DNA of 64,000 bases from Nematostella vectensis (Eukaryota > Cnidaria > Anthozoa > Actiniaria > Edwardsiidae). This document shows positions 33,333 through 43,105 of this stretch, piece after piece (within the stretch, counting starts at the first letter, position 1; every line of letters starts with the position of its first letter). The notes under the pieces are model-generated. The model searched no databases. It was not told the DNA's origin and was given only the letters and a program-made list of their open reading frames with translations. Where the stretch lies: assembly GCF_932526225.1 (NCBI RefSeq), contig NC_064046.1:7551219-7615218 (forward strand), written 5' to 3'. A program made the translations under genes and the position numbers.

Positions 33333-33935
33333 ATGGACCCGAAAAACGTCCCATTTAACGCACTCATCATGGGCCCGACGTCATGCGGGAAGACCCAATT
33401 CGTAGTGGACCGGCTGCGTGGCCCTTTCCGGGGCAAGTTTGACTACATCGTACTCATGTGCCCTACCTTTGTCTACAACAAAACATACGACGGCTTCGGC
33501 GAGGGCGACAATCGTCTGTTTGTCATCGCACCTGAGGCGGGTCGGATCGACATGCTGCTGAGGTTTGTTTCCGCTCTCTTCGAAGGCACTAATACGCTAA
33601 TCATAATCGACGACTGTGCGGCCTCGAAAGACGTAAAGAGGCGCTCTGACCAGCTCGTCAACTTGGCGTTCAGCGCGCGCCACGTGGGTATCAGCGTGTG
33701 GGTGATCACGCAGCAGCTCACCAGCATCACGAAGCCGTTCCGCGAGAACATCGCGGCCCTGGTGGTCTTCTATACCCCGAGCAAGGCGGACATGAAAACT
33801 ATCCTGCATGACTACGGCGCGGAGCTTTCAGAGGAGAAGATGAAAGAGTACATGAAGGCCCTCAAGACGAAAAAGTTCTCGAAGTTAGAGTTTTGCTTGC
33901 GTCACCCTTATACCATCGCCCTAGTTGAACGGTAA
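33333..33935 (+). CDS. Polinton packaging ATPase (HerA/FtsK type)
   Basis: An intact 200-residue ATPase that would drive genome packaging into the capsid. The Walker A motif is GPTSCGKT (residues about 14-21) and Walker B is LIIIDDC (about 88-94). A sensor-like WVITQQ sits near residue 130. It follows directly after the major capsid gene, the usual neighbour in Polintons and related viruses. The frame is clean, in contrast to most other genes of this copy. Confidence 0.9.
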   Translation: MDPKNVPFNALIMGPTSCGKTQFVVDRLRGPFRGKFDYIVLMCPTFVYNKTYDGFGEGDNRLFVIAPEAGRIDMLLRFVSALFEGTNTLIIIDDCAASKDVKRRSDQLVNLAFSARHVGISVWVITQQLTSITKPFRENIAALVVFYTPSKADMKTILHDYGAELSEEKMKEYMKALKTKKFSKLEFCLRHPYTIALVER

Positions 33936-33959
33936 CCACCGCCCTAGGGCATAACGTAT

Positions 33960-34586
33960 ATGCACCTTAGCCACGGCATGATGAGCGACGAATACTTTGA
34001 GAGTCTTCTTGAGGGGGACGCCGCAGGCCTCCCGGCCGTCGAGTCGTTGGACTGCTCGACGCATCCTGCCGGGACGGCAACCGGAGGTGAGCAAACTGGG
34101 ATAGCACGCGCGAGGGAGAAACTCGCGATTCTCGTTGCCTCGGGGAAGTCGGAAGAAATGGTAGGCAAGGCGCTGACTCACGATGACGTCAAACGCATGA
34201 GCGCCGAGGAGGTGAGGAAGTACGAGAGGCGATACGAGACCGCTATAGCCAGCCGGACTACAGACGCCCTGGCAGACAGCTTTCTGAAGCTTACGACCAA
34301 GCTAGTAGGCATGGCGCTGCCGATAGACAGTGTCGTCGATCTTCACAATGACCTAGTGTCCGACTACATCGTCAACAACGAGCTCCGCATATTGTGCGGA
34401 AGCCTGGCTCTACGCTGCGGTCGTTCGATGGCTTTAGCCGCCGGGGCGTTACACATAGCACGTCATGTGAACACCGCCGGAACGGCAAGCGCTGACACGC
34501 GGTGTCAACAAGAGGTAGTAGCCGCGGACGCCGCGCGTCAGCCGGAACGGCACACGGACAATGGCGAGTCTGCCATCCCAGAGTAG
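33960..34586 (+). CDS. Polinton accessory protein, unknown
   Basis: An intact 208-residue frame from ATG 33960, 24 bp after the ATPase stop. A mid-region contains KALTHDDVKRMSAEEVRKYE and RYETAIASRTTDALADSFL. A hydrophobic helical part follows (LRILCGSLALRCGRSMALAAGAL, residues about 140-165), and then a low-complexity tail. It recurs, in my recollection, next to the ATPase in cnidarian Polintons, but no role is known to me. Confidence 0.7.
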   Translation: MHLSHGMMSDEYFESLLEGDAAGLPAVESLDCSTHPAGTATGGEQTGIARAREKLAILVASGKSEEMVGKALTHDDVKRMSAEEVRKYERRYETAIASRTTDALADSFLKLTTKLVGMALPIDSVVDLHNDLVSDYIVNNELRILCGSLALRCGRSMALAAGALHIARHVNTAGTASADTRCQQEVVAADAARQPERHTDNGESAIPE

Positions 34587-34655
34587 ACGTTCATTTGAAA
34601 GCTCGCCACTTCTTCTACCACTTGGTACCAAGTAGTTGACGCCGCGTGTGTGCTG

Positions 34656-35048
34656 ATGGAGGAACCTCAAGGAAGTACTAGTGCCCAGCCTGCCGGAACG
34701 TCAGCGGAACCTGCTCAAGAACCTGCACGTACGCCTTTGGCGTTGGCGGAGAGAATCACGAGCCCCGAACCACCCGCGACCCGGCCTAAACACCCTGGGC
34801 GAGTCGAAGCTGGAATGCGCTTGGCAAAGTGGAACCGAATTAACAGAGCGAAGAAAGAGGCACCTCGTGTCGCGCAGTCGCCGGTAGCCCCGGGGCCGAG
34901 CGAGCCGCAGGGCTTGCGCGCCGACGATGCGGCAAGCGCTGGCATCGCACACACACCAGTCCCGGAAAGCAACTATGCCTGGTCGGCTAGCTCGGTTATC
35001 GGGCTCGCTGGTCTCCTAGTGTCATTGATCGGCTTCTACACACTCTAG
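34656..35048 (+). CDS. Polinton small tail-anchored protein
   Basis: 130 residues from ATG 34656. The N-terminal half is low-complexity (Pro, Ala, Glu) with a basic patch, GMRLAKWNRINRAKKEA. The C-terminus is a single hydrophobic helix (SVIGLAGLLVSLIGFYTL) ending at the stop, so it looks tail-anchored. Function unknown. Confidence 0.6.
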   Translation: MEEPQGSTSAQPAGTSAEPAQEPARTPLALAERITSPEPPATRPKHPGRVEAGMRLAKWNRINRAKKEAPRVAQSPVAPGPSEPQGLRADDAASAGIAHTPVPESNYAWSASSVIGLAGLLVSLIGFYTL

Positions 35049-35266
35049 GCGGGAGCTGGCTGCCGCGTTCACTCGTACACCAGCTGTTAACCAGCGAGCT
35101 ACCGAAGGTGCCGACGGCGTGACTCAGCCCCCAGGGCCGCCGCTGGCGGCCGCACAGCAGACCAAGGACCGCGTTCCGGCGACAGCGCTTCGCGCTCCCG
35201 GATCTCGGCTGTTATCCATGGAGTAGGCAGACATTTAGACACGAGGGCCCCACCCATATCCGCACG

Positions 35267-35491
35267 ATGTCGACGACGCAGCAGAGCAAGATCACAAAGA
35301 CCACCACCGACGGCGCAGTCATAACCGGCCCCTTCGCCGGAATCGGCTGGGTTGGGCACAAGGTCTTACGCGAGGACTTCACCAAAGACCCCTCCGCGAA
35401 CGCCATGAACTACGCAAAAATGACTGCCGCCGTTGCAGGTGCTGTCGCTTTGAAGGGTTACCTTGAGGACCAGAAGATCCTGCCCATGTAG
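35267..35491 (+). CDS. Polinton small membrane protein
   Basis: 74 residues from ATG 35267. It has two weakly hydrophobic stretches (GAVITGPFAGIGWVGH and MTAAVAGAVALKGYL) and a short charged tail. It lies in a row of small plus-strand genes between the ATPase and the integrase. Function unknown. Confidence 0.6.
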   Translation: MSTTQQSKITKTTTDGAVITGPFAGIGWVGHKVLREDFTKDPSANAMNYAKMTAAVAGAVALKGYLEDQKILPM

Positions 35492-35565
35492 TAGTGTAGG
35501 CCGTGTATTAGACTCGTGCGCGCTTTGCGCATACACACAGCACGCGAAGTGTGCTTCGCACAAAC

Positions 35566-35979
35566 ATGGCCTCTATCGCGATTTTGGTTGGCGGCGCCGT
35601 CCTAAACGCGACTACATTCGTTGGTGGCAACTACCTCGCAAAGTTTCTGTCGAACGATGAGAGCCCGGCCTTAGCTGAGAAGGAGAGGCACGACAAGGCC
35701 CTAGAGAAATACCAACAAGACTATGGACGCTACCAACAGCGGCGACAAGAAATCCTCGATTGGCAAGCTCAAAGTCGCGAGAGAGGGGCCCTCGCAAAGC
35801 AGAACTTCACCGACACCGACTACGCGCTCAAACTCTACAACCAGACCTCCCTGGAGTCAATGCGGGCCCCCGAGCTGTCCGACTACTACGTCCCCAGCAA
35901 AACGCAGAAGAACGCCGAGTTGGCGTACATAGGCGCCGGCGCTCTCGCCATCGGCTACGCAGCTAGCCGCTTCCTGTGA
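35566..35979 (+). CDS. Polinton conserved small protein with terminal hydrophobic segments
   Basis: 137 residues from the ATG at 35566, preferred over the upstream GTG at 35551. A hydrophobic N-terminus (MASIAILVGGAVLNATTFVG) is followed by a helical Arg/Gln/Glu-rich middle (QRRQEILDWQAQSRERG). ELSDYYVPSKTQKNAEL comes next, then a short C-terminal hydrophobic segment. It resembles a protein common in cnidarian Polintons. Role unknown. Confidence 0.68.
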   Translation: MASIAILVGGAVLNATTFVGGNYLAKFLSNDESPALAEKERHDKALEKYQQDYGRYQQRRQEILDWQAQSRERGALAKQNFTDTDYALKLYNQTSLESMRAPELSDYYVPSKTQKNAELAYIGAGALAIGYAASRFL

Positions 35980-36169
35980 TGCAGCTGCCGTCGAAACGCG
36001 TATACGTGCGTATGCGTCTAGGCGGCCTTTTTTCATGCTGCGCGTATACGTACGTATACGTACGCCGAAGGCGTAGCAGACGGCATCCGCCTGTTGGAGA
36101 CTGACTCCCCCGTCGCGATACGCACGTAATCTTCGCCCTATATACTACGCCACAGGTGGCTTCCAGGGA

Positions 36170-36979
36170 GTGACCGCTCTGCATGCCAAACTCCCCAAGG
36201 GCTCAGCCTCCATAGATCGAGTGCGCAGGTGGGTAAGCTCGCAGCCCGTCGGGGGCTACACACAGACGCCCCCTCCTCCGACTACCTACGCCCGCTTCTT
36301 GGAGCAGATACCAAACCGTATCCACCAGTCGGACCTGCTATTCTTGCCAACCGACCGCGGGTACAAGTATGCCCTGACTGTCGTTGACGTTGCTTCACGA
36401 TATAAAGCCGCCCGCCCATTGAGGACTAAGAGCGCGGCCGTCGTCTCCCGCGAACTCGCTGGCATCTATGAAGAGGGACTTCTCACATGGCCTAAAGTCC
36501 TCATGGTTGATGACGGCACGGAGTTCAAGGGTGCTACCACGAAGCTCCTAACAGACCACGGGGTGGAGGTCCGATGGGCTGAGCCAGGGCACCACAGGAG
36601 CCAAGCTTTCGCCGAGTCTTTCCATCGCTGGCTGGCGCAGCGCCTATTTCGTGCGCAGTACTCGAAGAAGCTTGCGTCCGGCAAAACAAACCGCGAGTGG
36701 GTTACTGCTCTGCCAATCGTCATCTCGGACATGAACACAACGAAGACTCGCATGACTGGCCTTGCGCCTGAGGGTGCCCTAAAGCTGAGGCGCGTGCCTC
36801 TCAAAGCCAAAAAACCTCCCCTAGAGGTCCCCTTAGATGTCAGAACGGAGGTGTACATCGCCGTAAACGAGGAAGACCTTCAGGACAAGGGCCGACGGCG
36901 AGCGACGGACCCGTGGTGGACAAGCAAGGCGTACCTAATACTAAGGACAGCCAGTGTTGTATTACACGGCGTACTCTAA
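36170..36979 (+). pseudogene. Polinton retroviral-type integrase (rve), C-terminus frameshifted
   Basis: Integrase core that inserts the element DNA. The catalytic triad is visible: Asp in HQSDLLFLP, Asp in VDDGTEFKG and Glu about 35 residues later in AFAESFHRW. The open frame continues upstream of 36170 without a clear ATG, so the true start is uncertain. Near the C-terminus the reading jumps frame at about 36940: the expected closing motif continues as QPVLYYTAYSKHGFTRSQ in another frame to about 37075. I did not see a clear HHCC zinc-binding domain upstream. Confidence 0.85.
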
Positions 36980-37089
36980 GCACGGCTTCACGCGATCGCA
37001 GTTGCGTAGCGTGACGACAGCGCGATCGAAAAAATCTTCTGGTCGCGCTAGCGTCACCCTAGCGCCACGCTAGCGCCACCCTAGCGTGA

Positions 37090-40000
37090 TCAGCGCTTGT
37101 GCCTTCTATTGCAGCTGAGGCACGTGAGTCTAACATTCCACTTGTAGTGACCCTGACTGTCGTCCCGCCGGTCGATACTGAAGCATTGGGAATGACTCTT
37201 GGTGTACCCCTGAAGCAGAAGCTGAGTGCCACAGAGCGTGCACTTCTTTTCCGCGTCAGCAATCATGCCGAGCACGTGGTCCACCGTCAGAACGTGGTGC
37301 GGCCCCGTGTACTTCGTGCGACCCTTTTGCCTGTCGTCTATAGCGTATCGCTTGATTCGCGCTATAATGAGCTCTTCACTGGGCGTAGCCTGCAGTCCTG
37401 TGGGAACCAAGGCACCTGGGGTGTCATCGGGGGGGATCACGCGGACTATCTGGTCGGCGAGCCGCACGCGGGAGATGCCGGTGTACACAGCATTCGTGAT
37501 CCAGCCCTCTAAGCTGTGGTCTATGATAAACAGACGTCTTGGGTTCTGGATGGTCTTGCCATGCACCCGGTGGACTGTCCCCCAGCCCGCGTATTTCCAC
37601 TCGAGGGGAAGCCCGTTAAGGACCACGCCGAGAGGGACCTCGACTACCGTGCCTTTGTACGCGTCGACCTTCTCGCCCCTTTTGCCTGGCACGGGCACCG
37701 GCCGTCCTTGCTTGCGATAACGATGCGCGACGCTAGGATCGGGGTCAAAGCGGATGGTTGCTGGCAGTCGGGGGTAGTTTTTCCTGTGGTGCTCTACCAA
37801 TCGCTGCTGGACAAGGGCCCCCATCTTGTTGGTCGAGCACACCCACATACCGCTTGGGTGGGCCTGCTCGATCGCCGCGTCGAACCTCACCCCATCCCAC
37901 TCCTCTCGAAACACCTCAAGCTGTTGGTAGTCTGGCTGACACCAAATCCGGCCCTTTATGTCGTGGAGCCTGGAGGAGAGGGCGGCAGAGCCGCAGTCGC
38001 ATGTACTGTACGGCTTTCCGCAGTCTTCACACAGGCAGCGGTATTCGGACTCGAACCAGCGGATGTTCCCTTGTGCCCACTCCTTGAGCATATCGTGAGG
38101 CCCCTCTTTATCTCCCCAGGGCGGGACCTGCCCATAGTCGCCACAACACACTATCTGACACGGCCGCGTGGCGAGATACCCTAGGATGGCGCGTAGCACT
38201 TAAGTCTGCACCTTACAGCACTCGTCAATAATGATTACTTCTGCAAGACGGTCGAGTTTGTGCCCCAGCTCGGAAGGTCTCCACTCCTCTATCGGCTTCT
38301 CCGCTGGTATGCAGAGGTAGTGGTGGTAGGTTTGAGCGCGCACCGCGAGGCGCGGGTTGTTGCGATGGTCGTGGGCAAGGTCGTTCTCGGGGGTGAGCAC
38401 GACAACGTTACGGCCACGGAACATGCTCACCGCCCACTCGGTCTTCCCCGATCCTCCCTGGCCGGCTAGATACATCCTCGCAGAGGTTGCGGCCACCAGA
38501 TCGCACGGCAGGCTCGGCGCAGTGCCTGGCTCCCTAGCCAAACACCCCGACCTCTTCGGACCCCAAGCCGCTTCGGGCCGCCACTCGTACCCAGGCCTCT
38601 TATGGCGCCACTCTCCATACCTCGGATTTCGCTCCACGGGCTCCACACCACTGGGCACCGCCTTTGCGTATATGGCATCTGTGCACACTCGGAGGACGTC
38701 TTCGCGAGGGAACCGCCTCAACATGCGTCGCAACGCTATGTTTGTACGCCAAGACGAAGGCCCTGATATGGTACCATTGTGAGCGCCGGACTCCGTCTTT
38801 GTATTGGATCAGATGAGCCCCGTCGGCATGCTCGAAGTTGAGTAAGTGGTCGGTGCCCGCAAGGAGGTTTGTCAGATACGCGGCTTCTTTACGGTCGCGG
38901 ACTACGATCGAGGACTCGTCGCCATGGCGAGCGCACTTGCCTACGAAACGGACAGCGAGATCTCGACCCTGCGAGTCTTCGCCGCCGGGGCCGGAGTGGG
39001 GGAACTTGATGGAGTCCTTTTTTCCGACGCTATACAACACCTCCCACGCCGCGGCCATGGCGAGGTCACCCGAGTCTAGCTGGTCCTTGAGCTCTGGCGT
39101 GGTGATCCAGCCCTCGTTTTGTTCCAAGTGCTGCCCTACCCTCCCGGAAGTGTAGGGGTGGCAGGCCTCAGAGAACCCCTACTCGGTCAACTGAATGGCC
39201 CCGGTCAGTTGAAGAACCTCGCTCAATGGCCGTCCCGCAACATCCGCGATACGATACACATTCGTAGGGAAGCCGTATTTCCGTACCAGATCAATGGCAT
39301 CCGAGGCGCCGCCGAAGACACTGTCCTCGCATCCTAGGTACGCCGCACGCATGTCGATGTGCACATGAGGCTGCGCCCCTAAGTTTTCCTTGCTATTCCA
39401 CACTTTGGGCTCAACCTGCGCCGCTCGCCAGACGTCCCTGTATTTAAGAGGCGTTGGCCTGATGTTTTCTCTTTGGGTCCACTTCTTGAAGCGATACCCT
39501 ATTGCGCCGCCCATCGAGTGCGTAGCCTCGATGTACTCTTGGTAGGCTGGGTGATCATCAGGGAGCCATCGAGGATCATGTCCAGTCTCGTCTGTAAACG
39601 CCCTGTCGATAGCCCATCCGTCTTGTCCCGATCGGCGATCGGTACAGTTTGCCTTCGTGCGTGACTATAACACGCCCACACAGCCAGACCCTCGTGCTTC
39701 TGGGGATCGCCCTGTTTATGAAGCGGATGAGCACCTCTCGCACCTTCGCCTCGTGCGTTTTTGCGGCGGCACTGGTAGCGCGTGGCGCCGCTTCTCCCTG
39801 GCATAACGAACGAAGCTCCATCTCAGCCTCGAAGTCTAGGCCGTGGACGCTCGCGATCGCAGGTGGTTCAGTCGGAAGCTCCGCCCAGGCGTGGTTATTG
39901 TGGCAAGGGATGGTGATCCTCGTCTTAGTCCCGTACTTCCCCGAGTCCCACAGGACGTTACCCAGGGCGTCCACGGCTACTAGCTTTACCTCGAGCTTCC

Positions 40001-40911
40001 TTTCCATCTCAAAGAGGTCTTCTTTGGTGCATCACGTGGTGGCCAGCTTCTTGTCAAATCGCTCGAGGATCTTACCTCGTGTCTTGGTTAGACCAAGGGA
40101 GCGCGAGGTGCCGCGATTCCTCAAGAAGTCGGCAACATAGCTCACAACACAGTTAACGAAGGCGTCACTCCCCTCTCGCACAAACATTGGCCCAGGCTCA
40201 CCATTTTGCTCAGGTAAAGGGCGAAGCTCGTATCTCACGTAGACGAGGTACTCTCGCCCTTTCTCCCAAATACCCGCATCGATGCCTTCCAGGGCGCCGA
40301 CTGCGATTTGGCCCCCCCTTTTGACTAACGACCCACCGATCTTGTGCTCCGAGCGCCCTTCCTCCTCTGCGATTGGCGCCAATGGCTCTGCGGGGGCCTT
40401 ACCAACGACCGTGAAGAGTCTGTAACGCCGGTCGGGGTCTACCATCTCGAGCACCAGCGGAGTTCGCCCGCAGACACTCTCGCTCGTGCGAGACCCACCA
40501 CACCTAGCCGTCGTCATTAATATCGGGCCCCCTCACAACCGGCTTTAGAGCAATCACACCTGTTCCACCAAGATCTCGCATCTCCTGGTAAACACTGGCG
40601 CTTACGTCTTGTCCCCGTAGAGTGGCATCCACGCTTGGGAACCGAAGATGGGCGCCGCCGACGAAGAGAGAGTAGTACGTCTCGGGGTCTAAGCTCTCTG
40701 GGCCCTCTTGCCGCCGTCCCGGCAGCAGAGGGTCGAACTCGCGCCAGACCTCCTCCGTCCACACCCTCTTCGGTACGAGCGGCTTAAGCAGCCTGTGTTT
40801 GACATCGTCGGGGATGTCCTCGTCCAGGATGTTCTGGACCAGCCCTGCCAGTACGGCGGGCGCCTCTTTGTCACGCATGCTATCGAGAATCTCCTCTATG
40901 TAGGCGTCCAT
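37090..40911 (-). pseudogene. Polinton DNA polymerase B - SF1 helicase - HNH fusion, heavily broken
   Basis: One long gene of about 1,270 codons is read in pieces. The start is MDAYIEEILDSMRDK (ATG 40911). The polymerase part contains IDMRAAYLGC (motif A-like) and LRVCTDAIYA (motif C-like). An SF1 helicase follows, with Walker A GQGGSGKT, Walker B EVIIIDECC and CGDYGQVPPWG. The C-terminus has CTLCGTQLL, SIDRRDDSQGHYKWN and LTCLSCNRRH, an HNH-type nuclease. In-frame stops occur at 40032-40034 (TGA), 39179-39181 (TAG) and 38200-38202 (TAA), and frame breaks near 40510, 39585 and 38735. The polymerase-helicase fusion is, to my knowledge, seen in other cnidarian Polintons. The order could reflect adjacent genes, but no start or spacer separates them. 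Confidence 0.8.
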
Positions 40912-41166
40912 GTTGGGGCACACCTTGAGCCACCCAGTCTCTAACTGAGAGTTTGGGTATGCCCTGCGCCACCCAGTCTCTAATTGACTGCACCGCGGGC
41001 TGCGATGTCAGACAGGACGAGTGCGAACCATTTCCGAGCGCAGACCCCGCACGGCACGGGGAGGGGGCTGCCCTTACGGAGCCTTTGGAGGTGCACCTTG
41101 CAGTAGGTGTCCAAGCACCTCCGGCCGCACGTGTTTGCGTGGCCGATTGCAAGGCCAACGCCTAAT

Positions 41167-41634
41167 TAATTATTCATGCACGCGAAACACCTGCAGCCCT
41201 AATCGATTCATGCACGCGAAACACCTGCAGCCCTAATTGACTATTCATGTACGCGAAATCTATTTGGCCTACATTAGCTTTTGCCGATTGTTTATGTACG
41301 TGAAATCGATTTGGCCTACATCAGCTTTTGCCGTTTGTTTATGTACGTGAAATCGATTTGGCCTACATTAGCAATCGCCCCGTACGCGAAATCGATTTGG
41401 CCTACATTAGCAATCGCCAAAAGCTTATTGACGTGAAATCGATTCGACCTACATTAGCGATCGCCAAAAGCTTATGTACGTGAAACATTATACGCTTGAT
41501 ATATAGAGACGGGGCTGGGGGACTCGGAGGGGCGATTCGCGTCTCCCAGGCCTTAGACGGGAGACGGGGCTGGGAGGCCCGGAGGGGTGATCCACGCCTC
41601 CCACTAGTTCCTCTGAAACCCCCCAGTCCCCCCC
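41167..41634. repeat. Polinton right TIR
   Basis: Inverse copy of the left TIR. It ends in AGT followed by seven C directly before TAGTCC. The internal sub-repeats agree with the left TIR, with a few substitutions and one short difference near 41405-41435. High similarity of the two ends suggests the insertion is not very ancient, or that the ends were homogenised. Confidence 0.95.
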
Positions 41635-41640
41635 TAGTCC

Positions 41641-42480
41641 CAGCCCACTCCATTCGGTTTCTGAGTTACCTGTGCGATTCCTCCCAAATGGCTTTCATTC
41701 TTCCGGAGGATAAGTCAAGTTCAAATTCTTAGGAAAGTCGTTGGCAGAGAAAGACGTGAATTTATGTTGTTTTCAACGCCTTGTTGGGAAAACGACGCCC
41801 TTTGTTATCGCAGTTCCAGCTGCCCCTTTTTCCGGGTAAATTGAAGGGAGAGCTACGCGATGAGAAAGCATATTAGAGATTCTTGGATGACTGGCAAGGC
41901 ACCCTACCTTGGCTAGAGGAGCGTCATAAAGCCATTAAGCTGATTTTGGATGCCTCTAACTCGGGTTTGACTCATCGTGTCGGATGTTCCTTTTGTGCTT
42001 CGAGATTATTGGATGGCTCATTACGTGGATACGCATATTGGCCTTAAGGAAGCCTCCGCACTTCAGCCGACCTATCTAGCTGCAGGGGGGGCGTCTTCGT
42101 AATGCTCGTGTGGACGCTTTTTCCCACGGCCATCCGCTTGTCCAGCTTGGAAGAACCAGGGCAAGAAGCCCCGCACTCACGGAAGCTGTCAAAGTTATAT
42201 ACGAGACAGCCCTCGGCTTACACTGTCCACTACGTGCCTTCGAAAGAGAATCTGGCTGATACGCCCTCCAGGCTGTTATCTTCATGTGATTGTACGTTAG
42301 CACCCCAGGTATGGGGAATGTTGGAGAAGTTATGGGGCCCGCGTAAGGTCGACTTGATGTCACTGGTTGTCATTGAGTTAAGACTCGATATCGAGGGTAA
42401 ACCCTTGAAGCACCCCTTGGCCTATTTTACACTGCGCGGGCGTGAACATTTTCTCTCAGTCGCTGTCTAAGAGTGAGAAA
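41641..42480 (+). mobile_element. DIRS-like retrotransposon, right part (RT end, RNase H)
   Basis: Directly after the second TAGTCC the frame reads SIRFLSYLCDSSQMAFILPED, the region that follows the RT palm in DIRS-type elements. RNase H remains follow, including VHYVPSKENLADTPSRLL near 42230-42275. Several frame breaks are present. With 26930-27463 it makes one element split by the Polinton. The 3' end is not defined, and an A-rich tract lies at 42628-42660. Confidence 0.72.
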
Positions 42481-43105
42481 ATATACGTCTTCCCCTTTCT
42501 TGGTAGGCCTAGTCCTCCTAGCTTTCATTTTCCCTTTCACCATCGGAGGGGAGGTGGCTGGTAGGTCCGGAGACTGGGACGCACGTCCGATCGAGGAATC
42601 CCACTTCTTTGTTAAAGACTAAAATATGTAAAAAACAAAAAAAAAAACAAAAAAAAAACAGGCAGAAGCAAGAGTTATCCCAAGCAGGCTATCCCCATCC
42701 TTTTTATCTTTTGATAAATCCGTGAAGGTGGTGCGACACTCTTCCAGGACCCCTCGACCACAACAATACAGTACATCTGGGCGCGGGATTTATCATTTTT
42801 TATTTTAGAATTTTTCTCGGGTAACCGTGCATCCGACCTGCTTGTCAAATGGCATCCATGGAATGTAATTTACACAGACAGCATAGCCCAACTCCTGCTT
42901 AAAAAGACGATCAGATGCTCCTAAACAACCATCATTTGAGCTTTTACGGGGAAATCCCCACAAGGGCACTGCATGTTTTTATTTTTGTTTATTTTCATGA
43001 AAGATACATTACATTATTGCCACTGCTGAAAAAGCCTAAATAGAAATGTAAATTACAATATGGAGGTGGCTATAAGTACAGCAAGGATGAAATCTTATAA
43101 AAAAT
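42481..43105. other. Intergenic, ECI2 3' side
   Basis: Decayed retrotransposon tail and the A-rich tract (42628-42660), then unique sequence up to the ECI2 stop codon. No gene is seen. The minus-strand polyadenylation region of ECI2 should lie just left of 43106. Confidence 0.5.

Larger units (their letters stand above)
27470..41634. mobile_element. Polinton/Maverick DNA transposon (14,165 bp, inactivated)
   Basis: Self-synthesising virus-like DNA transposon. Support comes from 468-bp terminal inverted repeats, the 6-bp TSD and the classic gene set: double-jelly-roll major capsid protein, HerA/FtsK-type packaging ATPase, retroviral-type integrase and family B DNA polymerase. The interior is strikingly GC-rich beside the AT-rich host DNA. 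It is inserted into a DIRS-like retrotransposon lying between CDYL and ECI2. Frameshifts occur in the capsid, integrase and two unknown genes, and the polymerase gene has three stop codons and three frame breaks, so this copy cannot be autonomous. I found no adenovirus-type cysteine protease, which many Polintons encode. Confidence 0.96.

Noticed and set aside
37516-38184. 222-codon plus-strand frame
   Set aside because: Shadow of the helicase-HNH part of the polymerase gene on the minus strand.
27470-41634. An integrated virus rather than a transposon
   Set aside because: Polintons are virus-like, but the TIRs, 6-bp TSD, integrase and polymerase set are those of a Polinton. No further virus genes were recognised.
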